Under the pieces are notes generated by a model. It worked only from the letters and a program-made list of their open reading frames with translations. It ran no database searches and was not told the origin of the DNA. Below, piece by piece: positions 18,048 to 27,923 of a DNA stretch of 38,865 nucleotides. The DNA comes from an uncultured Clostridia bacterium. Lineage in GTDB: Bacteria > Bacillota > Clostridia > Oscillospirales > Acutalibacteraceae. The position numbers were made by a program, and so were the translations under genes. Where the stretch lies: positions 1-38,865 of the forward strand of contig CANRMX010000019.1 in NCBI GenBank assembly GCA_947631855.1, given 5' to 3'. How positions within the stretch are numbered: the stretch's first letter is position 1; each line of letters begins with the position of its first letter.

Positions 18048-20033
18048 TCAGCTGACGTCCAGTTCATCGGTGTATTCGGCCCCGTGCTCGGCGATGTAAT
18101 CCTTCCGGCTGGCCAGGTCGTCCCCCAATAGGATCTCAAACATCCGGGCGGCGTCCTCCGCGTCCCCGGGATTCACCCGGATCAGCCGCCGGGTGCTGGG
18201 ATTCATGGTGGTCAGGTTCATCATGTCGGGCTCGTTTTCGCCCAATCCCTTGGAGCGCTGGATGGTGTACTTCTGGCCTTTCAGCTTTTCCAGAAATTCG
18301 TTCTTCTCCGCCTCGTCGTAGGCGAAATACGTCTCGTCTTTGCTGGTGATCTCATACAGCGGCGACTCCACGATATACACCTTCCCGGCCTCGATCAGCG
18401 CCGGGGTCAGGCGGTAGATCATGGTGAGCAGCTGGGTGCGGATGTGGAAGCCGTCTACGTCCGCGTCGGTGCAGAGGATCACCTTGCTCCAGCGGAGGCT
18501 GTCCATGTCGAAGGCGTTGAGGTTCTTGTTGGCCCGGCTCTTCACCTGCACACCGCAGCCCAGCACCTTCAGCAGGTCGGTGATGACCTCGCTTTTGAAG
18601 ATTTTGTCGTAATCCGCCTTGAGGCAGTTGAGGATCTTCCCGCGGATGGGCATCACCGCCTGGAAGTTGGAATCCCTGGCCTGCTTCACCGCGCCCAGGG
18701 CCGAATCGCCCTCCACGATGAACAGCTCCCGCTGGGCCACGTCCCGGCTGCGGCAATCCACGAACTTTGCCACCCGGCCGGTCATGTCCATCTTGCCGGT
18801 GAGCTTGGTCTTGATGTTCAGCCGGGTCTTCTCCGCATCCTCCCGGCTGCGCTTGTTCACCAGCACCTGGTTCGCGATCTTTTCCGCGTCCATGGGGTTC
18901 TCGATGAAGTACACCTCCAGATTGTGCCGGAGCATCTCCGTCATGGCCTCCTGGATGCCCTTGTTGGTGATGGCCTTCTTGGTCTGGTTCTCGTAGGAGG
19001 TCTGGGTGGAGAAGGAGGAGATCACGATGATCAGGCAGTCCTCCACGTCCTGAAAGGTGATCTTGCTCTCGTTTTTGGTGTACTTGCCGTTTTGCTTGAG
19101 ATAGGCGTCGATCTGGTACACAAAGGCGTTGCGCACCGCCTTGTCCGGCGCGCCGCCGTGCTCCAGAAAGCTGGAATTGTGGTAGTATTCCGCCACGTGG
19201 GTCTGGTTGGAAAAGGCCGCCGCCACGTTGATCTTCGTGTTGTACAGGGGCATATCCGCCCGATCCCGCACCTTCTTCTCGCTCTGCCAAAGCTGCACCG
19301 GCGTGAGATAATCTTCGCCCGCCAGCTCCCGGGCGTGATCCAGGATGCCGTTCTCATAGAGGAAATCCGTGGTCTCGAATTTGCCGGGGCTCACCTCGTT
19401 TTTGAAGTGGAAGGTGATCCCGGCGTTCACCACCGCCTGCCGCTTGAGGATATCGGTGAAATACTCCACACCCACGTCGATATCGGTAAAGACCTGCAGG
19501 TCCGGCTTCCACTTGATGACGGAGCCGGTGTCCTTTTTGGCGTAGGGCTCCTGCTTGAGGCCGCCCACGTTCTCGCCGCGCTCAAAGTGCAGGGTGTAGC
19601 GGCAGCCGTCCCGGCGGATATCCACATCCATATATTCGGAGGCATACTGGGTGGCGCACAGGCCCAGCCCGTTAAGGCCCAGGGAATATTCGTAGATATC
19701 GCCGGAATCGTTGTTGTACTTGCCGCCGGCGTACATCTCGCAGAACACCAGCTCCCAGTTGTAGCGCTCCTCCTTGGAGTTGTAATCCACCGGGATGCCC
19801 CGGCCGTGATCCTCCACGCAGACGGAGTGATCCAGAAAGCGGGTGATGGTGATCTCCTTGCCAAAGCCCTGCCGGGCCTCGTCGATGGAGTTGGAGAGGA
19901 TCTCGAAAACGGCGTGCTGGCAGCCCTCCAGCCCGTCGGAGCCGAAGATCACCGCGGGCCGCAGCCGCACGCGGTCGGCCCCTTTCAGGCTCTGGATGCT
20001 GTCGTTGCCGTATTCCTGCTTTTTCTTGGGCAT
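18048..20033 (-). CDS. Type IIA DNA topoisomerase subunit B, ParE-like and divergent
   Basis: A 661-residue ATPase subunit. The GHKL ATPase domain has EILSNSIDEA (N48) and DHGRGIPV (75-82), with an altered lid motif SLGLNGLG (117-124) where gyrase B and ParE have SGGLHGVG. The transducer carries QTKKAITN (about 351-358). The Toprim domain has E442 in VEGDSALGA (standard EGDSAGGS) and TDADVDGFH, and the C-terminus has RSKGLGENEP (standard RYKGLGE). All catalytic acids and the ATP asparagine are retained, so it should be active. It heads a two-gene unit with the ParC-like gene; its ATG follows AAGGAAGGAG. No obvious sigma-A promoter was found; transcription may come through the hairpin after ftsH. 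Confidence 0.85.
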   Translation of the reverse strand: MPKKKQEYGNDSIQSLKGADRVRLRPAVIFGSDGLEGCQHAVFEILSNSIDEARQGFGKEITITRFLDHSVCVEDHGRGIPVDYNSKEERYNWELVFCEMYAGGKYNNDSGDIYEYSLGLNGLGLCATQYASEYMDVDIRRDGCRYTLHFERGENVGGLKQEPYAKKDTGSVIKWKPDLQVFTDIDVGVEYFTDILKRQAVVNAGITFHFKNEVSPGKFETTDFLYENGILDHARELAGEDYLTPVQLWQSEKKVRDRADMPLYNTKINVAAAFSNQTHVAEYYHNSSFLEHGGAPDKAVRNAFVYQIDAYLKQNGKYTKNESKITFQDVEDCLIIVISSFSTQTSYENQTKKAITNKGIQEAMTEMLRHNLEVYFIENPMDAEKIANQVLVNKRSREDAEKTRLNIKTKLTGKMDMTGRVAKFVDCRSRDVAQRELFIVEGDSALGAVKQARDSNFQAVMPIRGKILNCLKADYDKIFKSEVITDLLKVLGCGVQVKSRANKNLNAFDMDSLRWSKVILCTDADVDGFHIRTQLLTMIYRLTPALIEAGKVYIVESPLYEITSKDETYFAYDEAEKNEFLEKLKGQKYTIQRSKGLGENEPDMMNLTTMNPSTRRLIRVNPGDAEDAARMFEILLGDDLASRKDYIAEHGAEYTDELDVS

Positions 20034-20062
20034 CGTTTTCTCCTTCCTTTACACATCAAGAA

Positions 20063-20082
20063 GGGGAATGGCTCCATTCCCC
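20063..20082 (-). terminator. Hairpin between ftsH and the parE-like gene
   Basis: GGGGAATG and CATTCCCC form a perfect 8-base stem with a 4-base loop, 20 bases after the ftsH stop. The following bases (TTCTTGATG) are T-poor, so it may be a weak terminator, attenuator or mRNA-stabilising hairpin. Confidence 0.55.
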
Positions 20083-20102
20083 CTCTGTATATGCGAATCG
20101 GT

Positions 20103-22058
20103 TTATTGCTCTGTCTGCGCCGATCCTTCGGCGTCCTCGGGCGATTCTCCAGCCGCCTCCGGCTCCTGGCCGGCCTCCAGCTGCTGGACGCTGCCCGACT
20201 GGGGCAGCAGGGTGCCGCGGATCACCTGCTGGAACTCGTCGCTGTCCAGCTTCTCCCGCTCGAACAGCACCGCCGCCAGCCGATGCAGCTCCTCCATGTG
20301 CTCCTGGAGGATGCCCTCCGCCTTGTGGTAGGCGGTGTCGATGATCTTCTGGATCTCCTCGTCGATCTCGGAGGCCGTGCGCTCGGAGTAGTTGTTCAGA
20401 TGGCCCATCTCCCGGCCCAGGAAGGGCGTGGAATCGTCGGAGCCATAGGTGATAGGCCCCAGGGCCTCGCTCATGCCGTAGCGGGTCACCATGTTCCGGG
20501 CGATCCGCGTGGCCCGTTCGATATCGTTGGAAGCGCCGGTGGAGATGTCGTCCAGCACCAGGGCCTCGGCCACCCGGCCGCCCAGCAGTACGATCAGCTC
20601 CTCCCGCATCTCGCTGCGGCTCTGGTAGGAGCGGTCCTCCGTGGGCAGGTGCATGGTGTAGCCGCCGGCCATGCCCCGGGGGATGATGGAGATCTGGTGC
20701 ACGGGGTCCTGGGTGCCGCAATAATAGGACGTGACGGCGTGGCCCGCCTCGTGATAGGCGGTGAGCTTCTTTTCCTTCTCGCTCATCACCCGGCTCTTCT
20801 TCTCCGCGCCCACCACCACTTTGATGGTGGCCTCCTCGATCTCCTCCATGGTGATGGCCTTGTGATTCTTCCTGGCGGCCAGCAGCGCGGCCTCGTTCAG
20901 GAGGTTCTCCAGATCGGCCCCGGTGAAGCCCGCCGTGGATTTGGCGATGGTGGAAAGCACCACATCGGGCGCCAGGGGCTTGCCCCGGGCGTGCACCCGC
21001 AAAATCTCCTCCCGGCCCCGGATATCGGGACGGCCCACCATCACCTGCCGGTCAAACCGGCCGGGGCGCATCAGCGCGGGGTCGAGGATGTCGGGGCGGT
21101 TGGTGGCGGCGATCATGATGACGCCCTCGTTGGCGCCGAAGCCGTCCATCTCCACCAGCAGCTGGTTCAGGGTCTGCTCCCGCTCGTCGTGGCCGCCGCC
21201 CAGGCCAGCGCCTCTCTGGCGGCCCACCGCGTCGATCTCGTCGATGAAGATGATGCAGGGATGGTTCTTCTTGGCCTTATCGAACAGGTCGCGCACGCGG
21301 GACGCGCCCACGCCCACGAACATTTCCACAAAATCCGAGCCGGAAATGGAGAAGAACGGCACGCCCGCTTCGCCTGCCACCGCCCGGGCCAGCAGGGTCT
21401 TGCCCGTGCCGGGAGGGCCCACCAGCAGCACGCCCTTGGGGATGCGCGCCCCCAGGGAATTGAACTTCCCGGGGTTTTTCAGGAACTCCACGATCTCCCG
21501 CAGCTCCTCTTTTTCCTCGTCGGCGCCGGCCACATCCGCAAAGGTGGTGCGGCGCTTCTCGTCGCTGAGCTGCTTCACCTTGGCCTTGCCGAAATTCATC
21601 TGGTTGCGGTCGCCGCCCATAGTGCCCAGCCGCCGCATCATGAAGATCCAGAAGACGATGAGCCCCACGAACAGCAGCAGCGTGGGCAGCAGGCTGATGA
21701 TCCAGCTGGTCTCTGCCGGGCGGATCACATCCTGCACCATCTTCGCGTCGGGATGGGCCTCGTTGTAGGCGGTGATCCAGCCCCCCGCGTTCTCATAGAA
21801 CAGGTTCACGCTGGGCAGCTGATAGCCCACCATCGTCTTTGCCGCATCGTTCAGCGTCAGCACCATCTCGCCCGTGCCCAGGTCCAGCCGGTACTCGGCC
21901 ACCTGCATGGTCTCGAAATAGTTGAGAATATCCGAGTACTTGTAGGTCTCCTGCCTGGAGCCGCCGCCCTGCACCAGCACGATGATGATGAACAGCACCA
22001 CCACCGGGATGCCGATGTACAGCAGCAGATTGCGCAATTTCCTTCCGTTACCGTCCAA
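20103..22058 (-). CDS. ftsH: ATP-dependent zinc metalloprotease FtsH
   Basis: A 651-residue membrane-bound AAA+ protease degrading misassembled membrane proteins and regulators. Membrane helices at about 10-30 and 118-140 flank an external domain. AAA has Walker A GPPGTGKT (214-221), Walker B IIFIDEID (269-276) and the second region of homology (RPGRFDRQV). The zinc site is HEAGH (436-440). The C-terminal 35 residues are acidic and low-complexity. The start is TTG at 22058, supported by AGGAGG 8 bases upstream; there is no better ATG. It follows hpt by 46 bases, the conserved tilS-hpt-ftsH order of Firmicutes. Confidence 0.97.
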   Translation of the reverse strand: MDGNGRKLRNLLLYIGIPVVVLFIIIVLVQGGGSRQETYKYSDILNYFETMQVAEYRLDLGTGEMVLTLNDAAKTMVGYQLPSVNLFYENAGGWITAYNEAHPDAKMVQDVIRPAETSWIISLLPTLLLFVGLIVFWIFMMRRLGTMGGDRNQMNFGKAKVKQLSDEKRRTTFADVAGADEEKEELREIVEFLKNPGKFNSLGARIPKGVLLVGPPGTGKTLLARAVAGEAGVPFFSISGSDFVEMFVGVGASRVRDLFDKAKKNHPCIIFIDEIDAVGRQRGAGLGGGHDEREQTLNQLLVEMDGFGANEGVIMIAATNRPDILDPALMRPGRFDRQVMVGRPDIRGREEILRVHARGKPLAPDVVLSTIAKSTAGFTGADLENLLNEAALLAARKNHKAITMEEIEEATIKVVVGAEKKSRVMSEKEKKLTAYHEAGHAVTSYYCGTQDPVHQISIIPRGMAGGYTMHLPTEDRSYQSRSEMREELIVLLGGRVAEALVLDDISTGASNDIERATRIARNMVTRYGMSEALGPITYGSDDSTPFLGREMGHLNNYSERTASEIDEEIQKIIDTAYHKAEGILQEHMEELHRLAAVLFEREKLDSDEFQQVIRGTLLPQSGSVQQLEAGQEPEAAGESPEDAEGSAQTEQ

Positions 22059-22104
22059 AGATGAATCCTCCTATATCGATTTAACTTTTCCCCTGCGCCC
22101 CGGT

Positions 22105-22668
22105 TTATGCATAGATCGAGGGCTTCAGGATGCCCACGAAGGGCAGGTTGCGGTATCGCTCGTCATAGTCCAGCCCATAGCCCACGATAAAGGCGTCGGG
22201 GATCACCGCGCCCACATAGGCGGGCTGCACCGGCACCTGCCGGCGCTCGGGCTTATCGAACAGCGTGCAGATCTTGAGGCTGGCAGCGCCCCGCATCTCC
22301 AGCAGTTCCATCAGGTGGCTCAGCGTCCGGCCGCTGTCCAGAATGTCCTCCACCAGCACGATATCGTAGCCCTTGAGGTCGATATCCAGATCCTTCACGA
22401 TCTTCACCCGGCCGGAGGTGGTGGTGCCGGAGCCGTAGCTGGAGGTGGCCATGAAATCGATCTGCGCCGGGATGGTGATAGCCCGCATGAGATCGGCCAT
22501 GAACACCACCGAGCCCTTGAGCACGCTGACCAGCAGCAGCCGCTTGTCCTTGTAATCCTCGGAGATCTCCCGGCCGATCCGGGCCACGATCTCCTGCAGC
22601 TGTTCTCTGGAGAACAGCTCTTCCTCAATATCATCCAGCATGGACGCCCCAAAACGAGCCATGTTCAT
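22105..22668 (-). CDS. hpt: Hypoxanthine phosphoribosyltransferase
   Basis: A 187-residue purine salvage enzyme that makes IMP (and GMP) from hypoxanthine (guanine) and PRPP. The PRPP-binding motif VLVEDILDSGRTL (about 104-116), the LKGSVVF loop (about 50-56) and the C-terminal IVGYGLDYDERYRNLP segment are diagnostic. The first ATG (22668) overlaps the tilS stop as ATGA; the ATG two codons on (22662) has better spacing to the GAGGGG site and may be the true start. In Bacillus, tilS and hprT act together upstream of ftsH, as here. Confidence 0.95.
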   Translation of the reverse strand: MNMARFGASMLDDIEEELFSREQLQEIVARIGREISEDYKDKRLLLVSVLKGSVVFMADLMRAITIPAQIDFMATSSYGSGTTTSGRVKIVKDLDIDLKGYDIVLVEDILDSGRTLSHLMELLEMRGAASLKICTLFDKPERRQVPVQPAYVGAVIPDAFIVGYGLDYDERYRNLPFVGILKPSIYA

Positions 22669-24011
22669 TTCCCCTCTTTTGATGATTCCCCTGCTTCCAC
22701 GGCGATGAGCAGCGCCTTTTGGGTCTTTCCCGTCACCCGGAATTCCTCTGCCGCCCCTGCGCCCTCGCAGTAGGCCAGCTTTCCTCCGCTTTCCAGCAGC
22801 ACCGCGTCTCCCCGCAGCACGGCGGGCAGCCCCAGCTCCTGAAAGATTTGCTTCAGCGGTTTGGTGATCCCTCTGCCCGCCGGGGCAAATCGGTCGCCCG
22901 GCAAGCGGCTCCTCGCCACCAAATCAGCGTTTATTATAGCACAGTCCAGTGCATTTTTGAATAACAATTTGTTAATTTTTTCATTTTCGTCCCCAAAAGG
23001 CCCGGAAATTTCCGTCAGCCGCAGCCGTTTCCCGTTGGGGAGCAAGGTCTCTCCCGCCGCCACCGGCAGGCGAAACGCCGGGCTCTCTCCGGGCTTCTCC
23101 ACCGAGAGCACCCCCTGGGCCACATCCAGCCGCAGCCCGCCGGGCAGGGTCATGGCCCCGCCGCTTTCCAGGCAGCTCTCCGCCAGGGCCACGTGCCGGC
23201 TTTCCAGCCTGCCGGGGCAAAAGCCCTCCAGCCAGCGCTTCAGCGCGGCCCGCCGCAGGAAATCCGGGGCGGCCCGCAAGGTCTCCGTCCCCAGCCCGTG
23301 GGGCCGTTTCGCCGCCGCCAGCAGGGCTTCGATCTCCCCTTCCAGATACGCCCGCTCCTCCCGCTGGAGGGCGGCTGTGCGGCCCATGGCCCGCACCGCG
23401 CCGGGATTGATCGCTTTAAGGATGGGCAGGACTTCCAGCCGTATGCGGTTCCGGGCATACTCTTTTGAAAAATTGGAGCTGTCCGTCCGATAGGCGATGT
23501 GATTTGCCGCACAGTAGGCTTCCGTCTCCGCCCGGGAGACCGCCAGCAGCGGCCGCAGCACCTTGCCTCGCACGATCGGAATGCCGCAAAGTCCCTCCGG
23601 CCCCGCGCCCCGGGTAAGGTTCAACAGCAGCGTCTCCGCGTTGTCGTCCGCGGTGTGGGCAGTGAGGATGCGATCCTCCGCGCCGGGTGCGAGAGAATCA
23701 AAAAAAGCATAGCGCACCGCCCGCCCGCACTGCTCCAGGCTTTCTCCCCGGGCCTTGGCCAGGGCGGCCACATCGGCGTGGGCAACGGCAATTTCAACCC
23801 CCAGTGCGGCGGCAAAGTCCCGGCAGAACGCCTCGTCCCCGTCGGCTTCTGCCCCACGCAGGCCGTGGTGCACATGGGCTAAAATCACCCGCCCGGGGGC
23901 CAATCGCCCCACCGCAAGGTGGGCCAGTGCGCAGGAATCCGCCCCGCCGGAAAGGCCCACGATCACCCTGCCGGAAGCGGGCAGCCGGGAAAAATCCCCC
24001 AGCTCAGCCAT
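22665..24011 (-). CDS. tilS: tRNA(Ile)-lysidine synthase TilS
   Basis: A 448-residue N-type ATP pyrophosphatase that attaches lysine to C34 of tRNA-Ile(CAU), converting it to read AUA. The PP-loop SGGADS lies at 21-26, followed by HVHHGLRGAEADGDEAF. The TilS substrate-binding C-terminal region is recognisable in SRLPGDRFAPAGRG. It overlaps the dnaB stop by 8 bases and hpt by 4. Within its 3' part an AT-rich patch (22920-22990) contains a possible internal promoter. Confidence 0.94.
   Translation of the reverse strand: MAELGDFSRLPASGRVIVGLSGGADSCALAHLAVGRLAPGRVILAHVHHGLRGAEADGDEAFCRDFAAALGVEIAVAHADVAALAKARGESLEQCGRAVRYAFFDSLAPGAEDRILTAHTADDNAETLLLNLTRGAGPEGLCGIPIVRGKVLRPLLAVSRAETEAYCAANHIAYRTDSSNFSKEYARNRIRLEVLPILKAINPGAVRAMGRTAALQREERAYLEGEIEALLAAAKRPHGLGTETLRAAPDFLRRAALKRWLEGFCPGRLESRHVALAESCLESGGAMTLPGGLRLDVAQGVLSVEKPGESPAFRLPVAAGETLLPNGKRLRLTEISGPFGDENEKINKLLFKNALDCAIINADLVARSRLPGDRFAPAGRGITKPLKQIFQELGLPAVLRGDAVLLESGGKLAYCEGAGAAEEFRVTGKTQKALLIAVEAGESSKEGK
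22933..22961 (-). promoter_or_regulatory. Possible internal promoter within tilS, reading toward hpt-ftsH
   Basis: Minus strand: -35 TTCAAA (22956-22961, 4 of 6), 17-base spacer, -10 TATAAT (22933-22938) preceded by TGC. The 11-base string TGTGCTATAAT is identical to the one in the ruvC promoter. The patch is strikingly AT-rich against GC-rich surroundings. It lies inside coding sequence, so activity is inferred only. Confidence 0.5.
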
Positions 24012-25389
24012 TGCGGATGACCTCCCGGGAGGTGAAGCGCATATATTCGCCCTGCCAGTGCACCGGGATGCGCAGCGTCTCGCCGTGGCGGTTCTTGGCC
24101 ACGATCAGCTGGGCGGCGGAGAGATCCATGTCCTCGGTGACTTCCCCGCCCTCGCTGGTGGCGTTGTACGCCTCCCGGTGGAGGAAGATCACGATATCCG
24201 CGTCCTGCTCGATGGAGCCGGATTCCCGCAGCTCCGACAGGCCGGGGATGTGGTCCTTGGAGCGCTCGGTGGCGCGGCGCAGCTGAGAGCACACCACCAC
24301 CGGCACGTCCAGCTCCTTGGCCATGATCTTGAGGCTGCGGGTGATCTCCGTCACCTCCTGCACCCGGTTGTCGATCCGCCGGGGGCTGGACATGAGCTGG
24401 AGATAGTCGATGATGATCAAATCCACATTCCCCAGGCGGCGCACCTTGGCCTTGATCTCCGGCACCGTGATGCCCGGGGTGTCGTCAAAATACAGCTCGG
24501 CTTTGGAGAGGATATCCCCTGCCTCCACCAGCTTGGTCCATTCGTTTTCGGTGAGCTCGCCGGAGCGGAGCTTGTTGCCCTCCACCACGGCCTCGCAGGC
24601 CAGCAGCCGGGAGGCCAGCTGTTCCCGGGCCATTTCCAGAGAGAAGAACGCCACCCGCCGTTTGCCCACCACCGACGCGTGCCGGGCGATGTTCAATCCC
24701 CAGCTGGTCTTGCCCACGCCGGGCCGGGCCGCGATGATGATCAAGTCCGAGCGGTTGAGGCCGGTGATGGCGGTATCCAGCTCGCCGATGCCTGTGGGGA
24801 TGCCCCGGTACCGGTCGCGGTCGGCGGAGTTGAGCAGGTCCAGCCGGTCAAAGGTGTCCAGCAAAATTTCCCGCACGGGCAGCAGGCCCTTCATGTTCTT
24901 GCCCCGGCGGATATCGAAGATGCGCTGCTCGGCGGAATCCAGCAGCAGGGAGGATTCCTCCCCGCCCTCCCGGGCGTCGCTGAGGATGCTGCGGGCCGCC
25001 TGGATCAGGGTGCGCACATCGTATTTGTCCCGCACGATGCCCGCGTACACCTCCACGTTGGAGATGGAGGGCACGATCTGCGCCAGCTGGGTCAGGTACA
25101 CCTTGCCGGTGTCTTCATCAAAAGCGTCGTTTTCCCGCAGCTTCTCCAGCACGGTGACGAAATCCACCGGCTGTCCCAACGTGAACAGCTCCAGCATCAC
25201 GCCGTAGATCAGCTGGTTGTTCACCGCGTAAAAGTACTCCGCCCTGGGCAGGATCTCCGCCACGGCGGGCAGGCACTCGGGCTCCAGCAGCACCGCGCCC
25301 AGCACGGACTGCTCCGCCTCCAAACTGAAAGGCATCTGCATCCCGGGCTCGGCCTGCAGGGTCAGATCGAGAGAAGAGTCATAAGGCAT
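24004..25389 (-). CDS. dnaB: Replicative DNA helicase DnaB (DnaC in Bacillus)
   Basis: A 461-residue hexameric helicase of the replication fork. The N-terminal primase-interacting domain (about 18-125, FSLEAEQSVLGAVLL) and linker are followed by a RecA-like motor with Walker A ARPGVGKT (221-228), Walker B LIIIDYLQLM and the arginine-finger region (SQLRRATERSKDHIPGLSEL). No intein interrupts the Walker A region. The rplI-dnaB order is widely conserved in Firmicutes. The ATG at 25389 lies 37 bases after rplI. Confidence 0.96.
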   Translation of the reverse strand: MPYDSSLDLTLQAEPGMQMPFSLEAEQSVLGAVLLEPECLPAVAEILPRAEYFYAVNNQLIYGVMLELFTLGQPVDFVTVLEKLRENDAFDEDTGKVYLTQLAQIVPSISNVEVYAGIVRDKYDVRTLIQAARSILSDAREGGEESSLLLDSAEQRIFDIRRGKNMKGLLPVREILLDTFDRLDLLNSADRDRYRGIPTGIGELDTAITGLNRSDLIIIAARPGVGKTSWGLNIARHASVVGKRRVAFFSLEMAREQLASRLLACEAVVEGNKLRSGELTENEWTKLVEAGDILSKAELYFDDTPGITVPEIKAKVRRLGNVDLIIIDYLQLMSSPRRIDNRVQEVTEITRSLKIMAKELDVPVVVCSQLRRATERSKDHIPGLSELRESGSIEQDADIVIFLHREAYNATSEGGEVTEDMDLSAAQLIVAKNRHGETLRIPVHWQGEYMRFTSREVIRNG

Positions 25390-25426
25390 TTCCCATGCCC
25401 CCTGTCTATGATGGTTTTTGCCGCCG

Positions 25427-25876
25427 TCAGGCCTTTTCGGCCACGGTCACGCTCATCTTGGCGGTGACGCCGCCAAAGAATTTCACCTCGAACGGGTAGG
25501 TGCCGAAGGCTTTGATGTCCCCGGCCAGCACGATCTTGCGCTTATCCACGTCCACGCCCATCTGGCTTTTGATCTCCGCCGCCAGCTCCCGGGCGGTGAC
25601 GGAGCCGAACAGCTTGCCGCCCTGCCCCGCCTTGGCGAAGATCTGCACCGTCTTGCCGGAAAGCACGGCGGCGCTCTGCTGGGCCTGCTCGGTCTCGGTC
25701 TTGAGTTTATATTCCCGGGCGGCCTCGGCGTTTTTCAGCTCCACCATGGCCTGGGTGTTGGCCTCCTTGGCCAGCTTCCGGGGCAGGAGGTAATTTCTGG
25801 CGTAGCCGTCGGAGACGCTCACCAGCTCCCCTTTCTTCCCGATGGACTTCACGTCCTGCAACAATACAACTTTCAT
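25427..25876 (-). CDS. rplI: 50S ribosomal protein L9
   Basis: A 149-residue ribosomal protein with the L9 N-terminal signature ([17 protein letters not shown], then NYLLPRKLA), a long connecting helix (about 40-75) and the C-terminal rRNA-binding domain ([11 protein letters not shown]). It lies 33 bases after gdpP; the gdpP-rplI-dnaB order matches Bacillus. Confidence 0.97.
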   Translation of the reverse strand: MKVVLLQDVKSIGKKGELVSVSDGYARNYLLPRKLAKEANTQAMVELKNAEAAREYKLKTETEQAQQSAAVLSGKTVQIFAKAGQGGKLFGSVTARELAAEIKSQMGVDVDKRKIVLAGDIKAFGTYPFEVKFFGGVTAKMSVTVAEKA

Positions 25877-25909
25877 GGAACCCCATCCTTTCCAGATTGC
25901 TCTTTAGTT

Positions 25910-27883
25910 TTATCGTTTGGCCTCCGTGGCCAGGTGGGCGTCCAGCGCCTGGATCAGCGCCTGGCGCACCTGGCTGACGCTGCCGTTTTTGATCTGCGCC
26001 CCTGCGCCGGTGAAGTGCCCGCCGCCGCCGAAGGTCTCCAAGATCACCTGCACGTTCATGTCGCCCAGGCTCCGGGCGGAAATATTCACCTCCGTGCCGT
26101 TGCGGAAGATCACGAAGGAGGCCCGCACGCCCTGTATGGACAACAGCTCGTCCGCCGCCTGTGCCGCGGCAATGCGCATATCGCCCTGGTCCCAGTTGGA
26201 GGAGGCGATGGCGCAGTTTTTGTAGATCTCCGCCCCGCTCACCAGCTGGGCCTTCTGCTTATAGCTCTCCATGGAGCCGGAGAACATCTGCTTCACCGTC
26301 ACGGTGTCCGCGCCCCGCCGCCGCAGGAACGCCGAGGCCTCAAAGGTGCGCACGCCGGTGCGCAGCACAAAATTCTTGGTGTCCAGGGAGATGCCCGACA
26401 GCAGTGCCTCGGCGTCCGTCTGCTCGATGGCCGAGGATTTGATATACTGCACCAGCTCCGTCACCATCTCGGAGGCCGAGCTGGCGTAGGGCTCGTGATA
26501 GAAGATCAGCGCGTTCTTGATGTGGGAGACCATCATCCGGTGGTGGTCGATCACCACCACCCGGGGAATCTTTTCCAGCAATTCCGGGGCCTCCACGAAA
26601 TTCACCGAATGGGTGTCGGTGACGATGAGCAGCGAACGCTCCGTGGCGGTCTGGACGGCGTCCACGGGGCTGATGAAAATGCGCTCGTTGGGATAGGCCC
26701 GCTCCACCTTGTCGATGAGCGACCCCGCCAGCGTCTGGCCACGGCTCACCACGATGGAGACCGACCGGCCCAGCCCCTTGTGCAGCACCGCCCACAGGCC
26801 CACCGCCGAGCCCACGCTGTCCAGATCGGAATTCTTGTGGCCCATGATGAATACCCGGTCGCTGGCCTTCACGTGGTCGGACAGGGTGGCCGCGATGACC
26901 CGGGTGCGCACCTTGTCCCGCTTTTCCACGCCCTTGGAGTTGCCGCCGAAGAATTCGTATGTATCCCCCGGCTGACGCACCGCCACCTGATCGCCGCCCC
27001 GGCCCAGGGCCATGTCCAGCGCCTGCCGGGCCCAGCTCTCGCTTTCCGCTGCGGAATCCGCCCCACGGCCCACGCCGATGGACACCGTGGCGCTCATGCC
27101 GCCGGCGTTCTTCACGTTCCGCACATCGTCCAGCACCTTGAAGCGCTTCTGCTTGGCGGCCTCGATATGGGCGTCGTCGGTGAGGAACAGGTACCGCCCG
27201 GTGCTGTACCGGCGGATGAACCCGCCCATCTCCTCCACCACCCAGCGGCGGAGCACCGCTTCCACGTCGGCGGTCACCCGGGAATCGTCGCCGCCCACGC
27301 TGTCGCGCACCAGCTCTTCCCGGTTGTCGAACACCGCCATGCAGACGACGACCCGCTTTTCATGGTATTCCTTGGTGATGGCCTTGAAATAGGTGTCGTC
27401 CACAAAATAGAAGATCCTGCCCTCGTCGGCCCGCGCGCCGTAGACGGTGTATTCCCGTCCCCGGTGGGTGATTGCACACCCGGAATCCGCCTCCAGCACC
27501 TGGCGCAGGGTGCGGGGATAGAGAAACGACTGGATGTTTTCCCCCAGAAAATCCCTGCCGGGACAGAGGCCCCTGGCAAAGGCGTCGTTGCCCCACACGA
27601 TATCTCCCGTGGCCGCCGCCACCGCCACCGGCAGCGCAAAAGCCGCAAGGGCGTCCATCTCTGCGGCGGTGAGCACCTTTTTGGCGCTGCGCATGGCGGC
27701 GCCGATATGCCGCCGGTACACCACGTCCGACACCACCACGCCGATGATGCACAGGCAGGCGGCGGTCAGCTCCAGCATGGAGATGATGAGATCATACCGC
27801 CAGCTGAAAAGCCCCATGGCCAGCATGGCGGCCGCCATCAGGTAAAATAACGGCGAGATCACCCAGAGCTTTCGTTTTCTCAT
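25910..27883 (-). CDS. gdpP: Cyclic-di-AMP phosphodiesterase GdpP
   Basis: A 657-residue membrane protein that hydrolyses c-di-AMP, a messenger controlling potassium, osmolytes and cell-wall homeostasis. Two membrane helices (about 10-26 and 32-52) precede a PAS-like domain (about 75-165), a degenerate GGDEF domain (about 175-305, with no intact GGDEF motif) and a DHH-DHHA1 catalytic module: GHKNSDLDS (349-357), D423, DHH (446-448) and a C-terminal GGGGHFTGAGA. All metal ligands appear present. It follows rnjA by 40 bases in the same operon. Confidence 0.94.
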   Translation of the reverse strand: MRKRKLWVISPLFYLMAAAMLAMGLFSWRYDLIISMLELTAACLCIIGVVVSDVVYRRHIGAAMRSAKKVLTAAEMDALAAFALPVAVAAATGDIVWGNDAFARGLCPGRDFLGENIQSFLYPRTLRQVLEADSGCAITHRGREYTVYGARADEGRIFYFVDDTYFKAITKEYHEKRVVVCMAVFDNREELVRDSVGGDDSRVTADVEAVLRRWVVEEMGGFIRRYSTGRYLFLTDDAHIEAAKQKRFKVLDDVRNVKNAGGMSATVSIGVGRGADSAAESESWARQALDMALGRGGDQVAVRQPGDTYEFFGGNSKGVEKRDKVRTRVIAATLSDHVKASDRVFIMGHKNSDLDSVGSAVGLWAVLHKGLGRSVSIVVSRGQTLAGSLIDKVERAYPNERIFISPVDAVQTATERSLLIVTDTHSVNFVEAPELLEKIPRVVVIDHHRMMVSHIKNALIFYHEPYASSASEMVTELVQYIKSSAIEQTDAEALLSGISLDTKNFVLRTGVRTFEASAFLRRRGADTVTVKQMFSGSMESYKQKAQLVSGAEIYKNCAIASSNWDQGDMRIAAAQAADELLSIQGVRASFVIFRNGTEVNISARSLGDMNVQVILETFGGGGHFTGAGAQIKNGSVSQVRQALIQALDAHLATEAKR

Positions 27884-27923
27884 TCCGGTGCCACCCCTTT
27901 CTTTTGATTTTACTCCGCCCGGC

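Noticed and set aside
18444-22064. A plus-strand open frame of about 1,200 codons opposite ftsH and the parE-like gene
   Set aside because: It is a mirror of GC-rich minus-strand genes, is full of His/Gln/Leu/Gly-rich low-complexity sequence, has no fitting ribosome binding site and crosses two genes with clear protein families.
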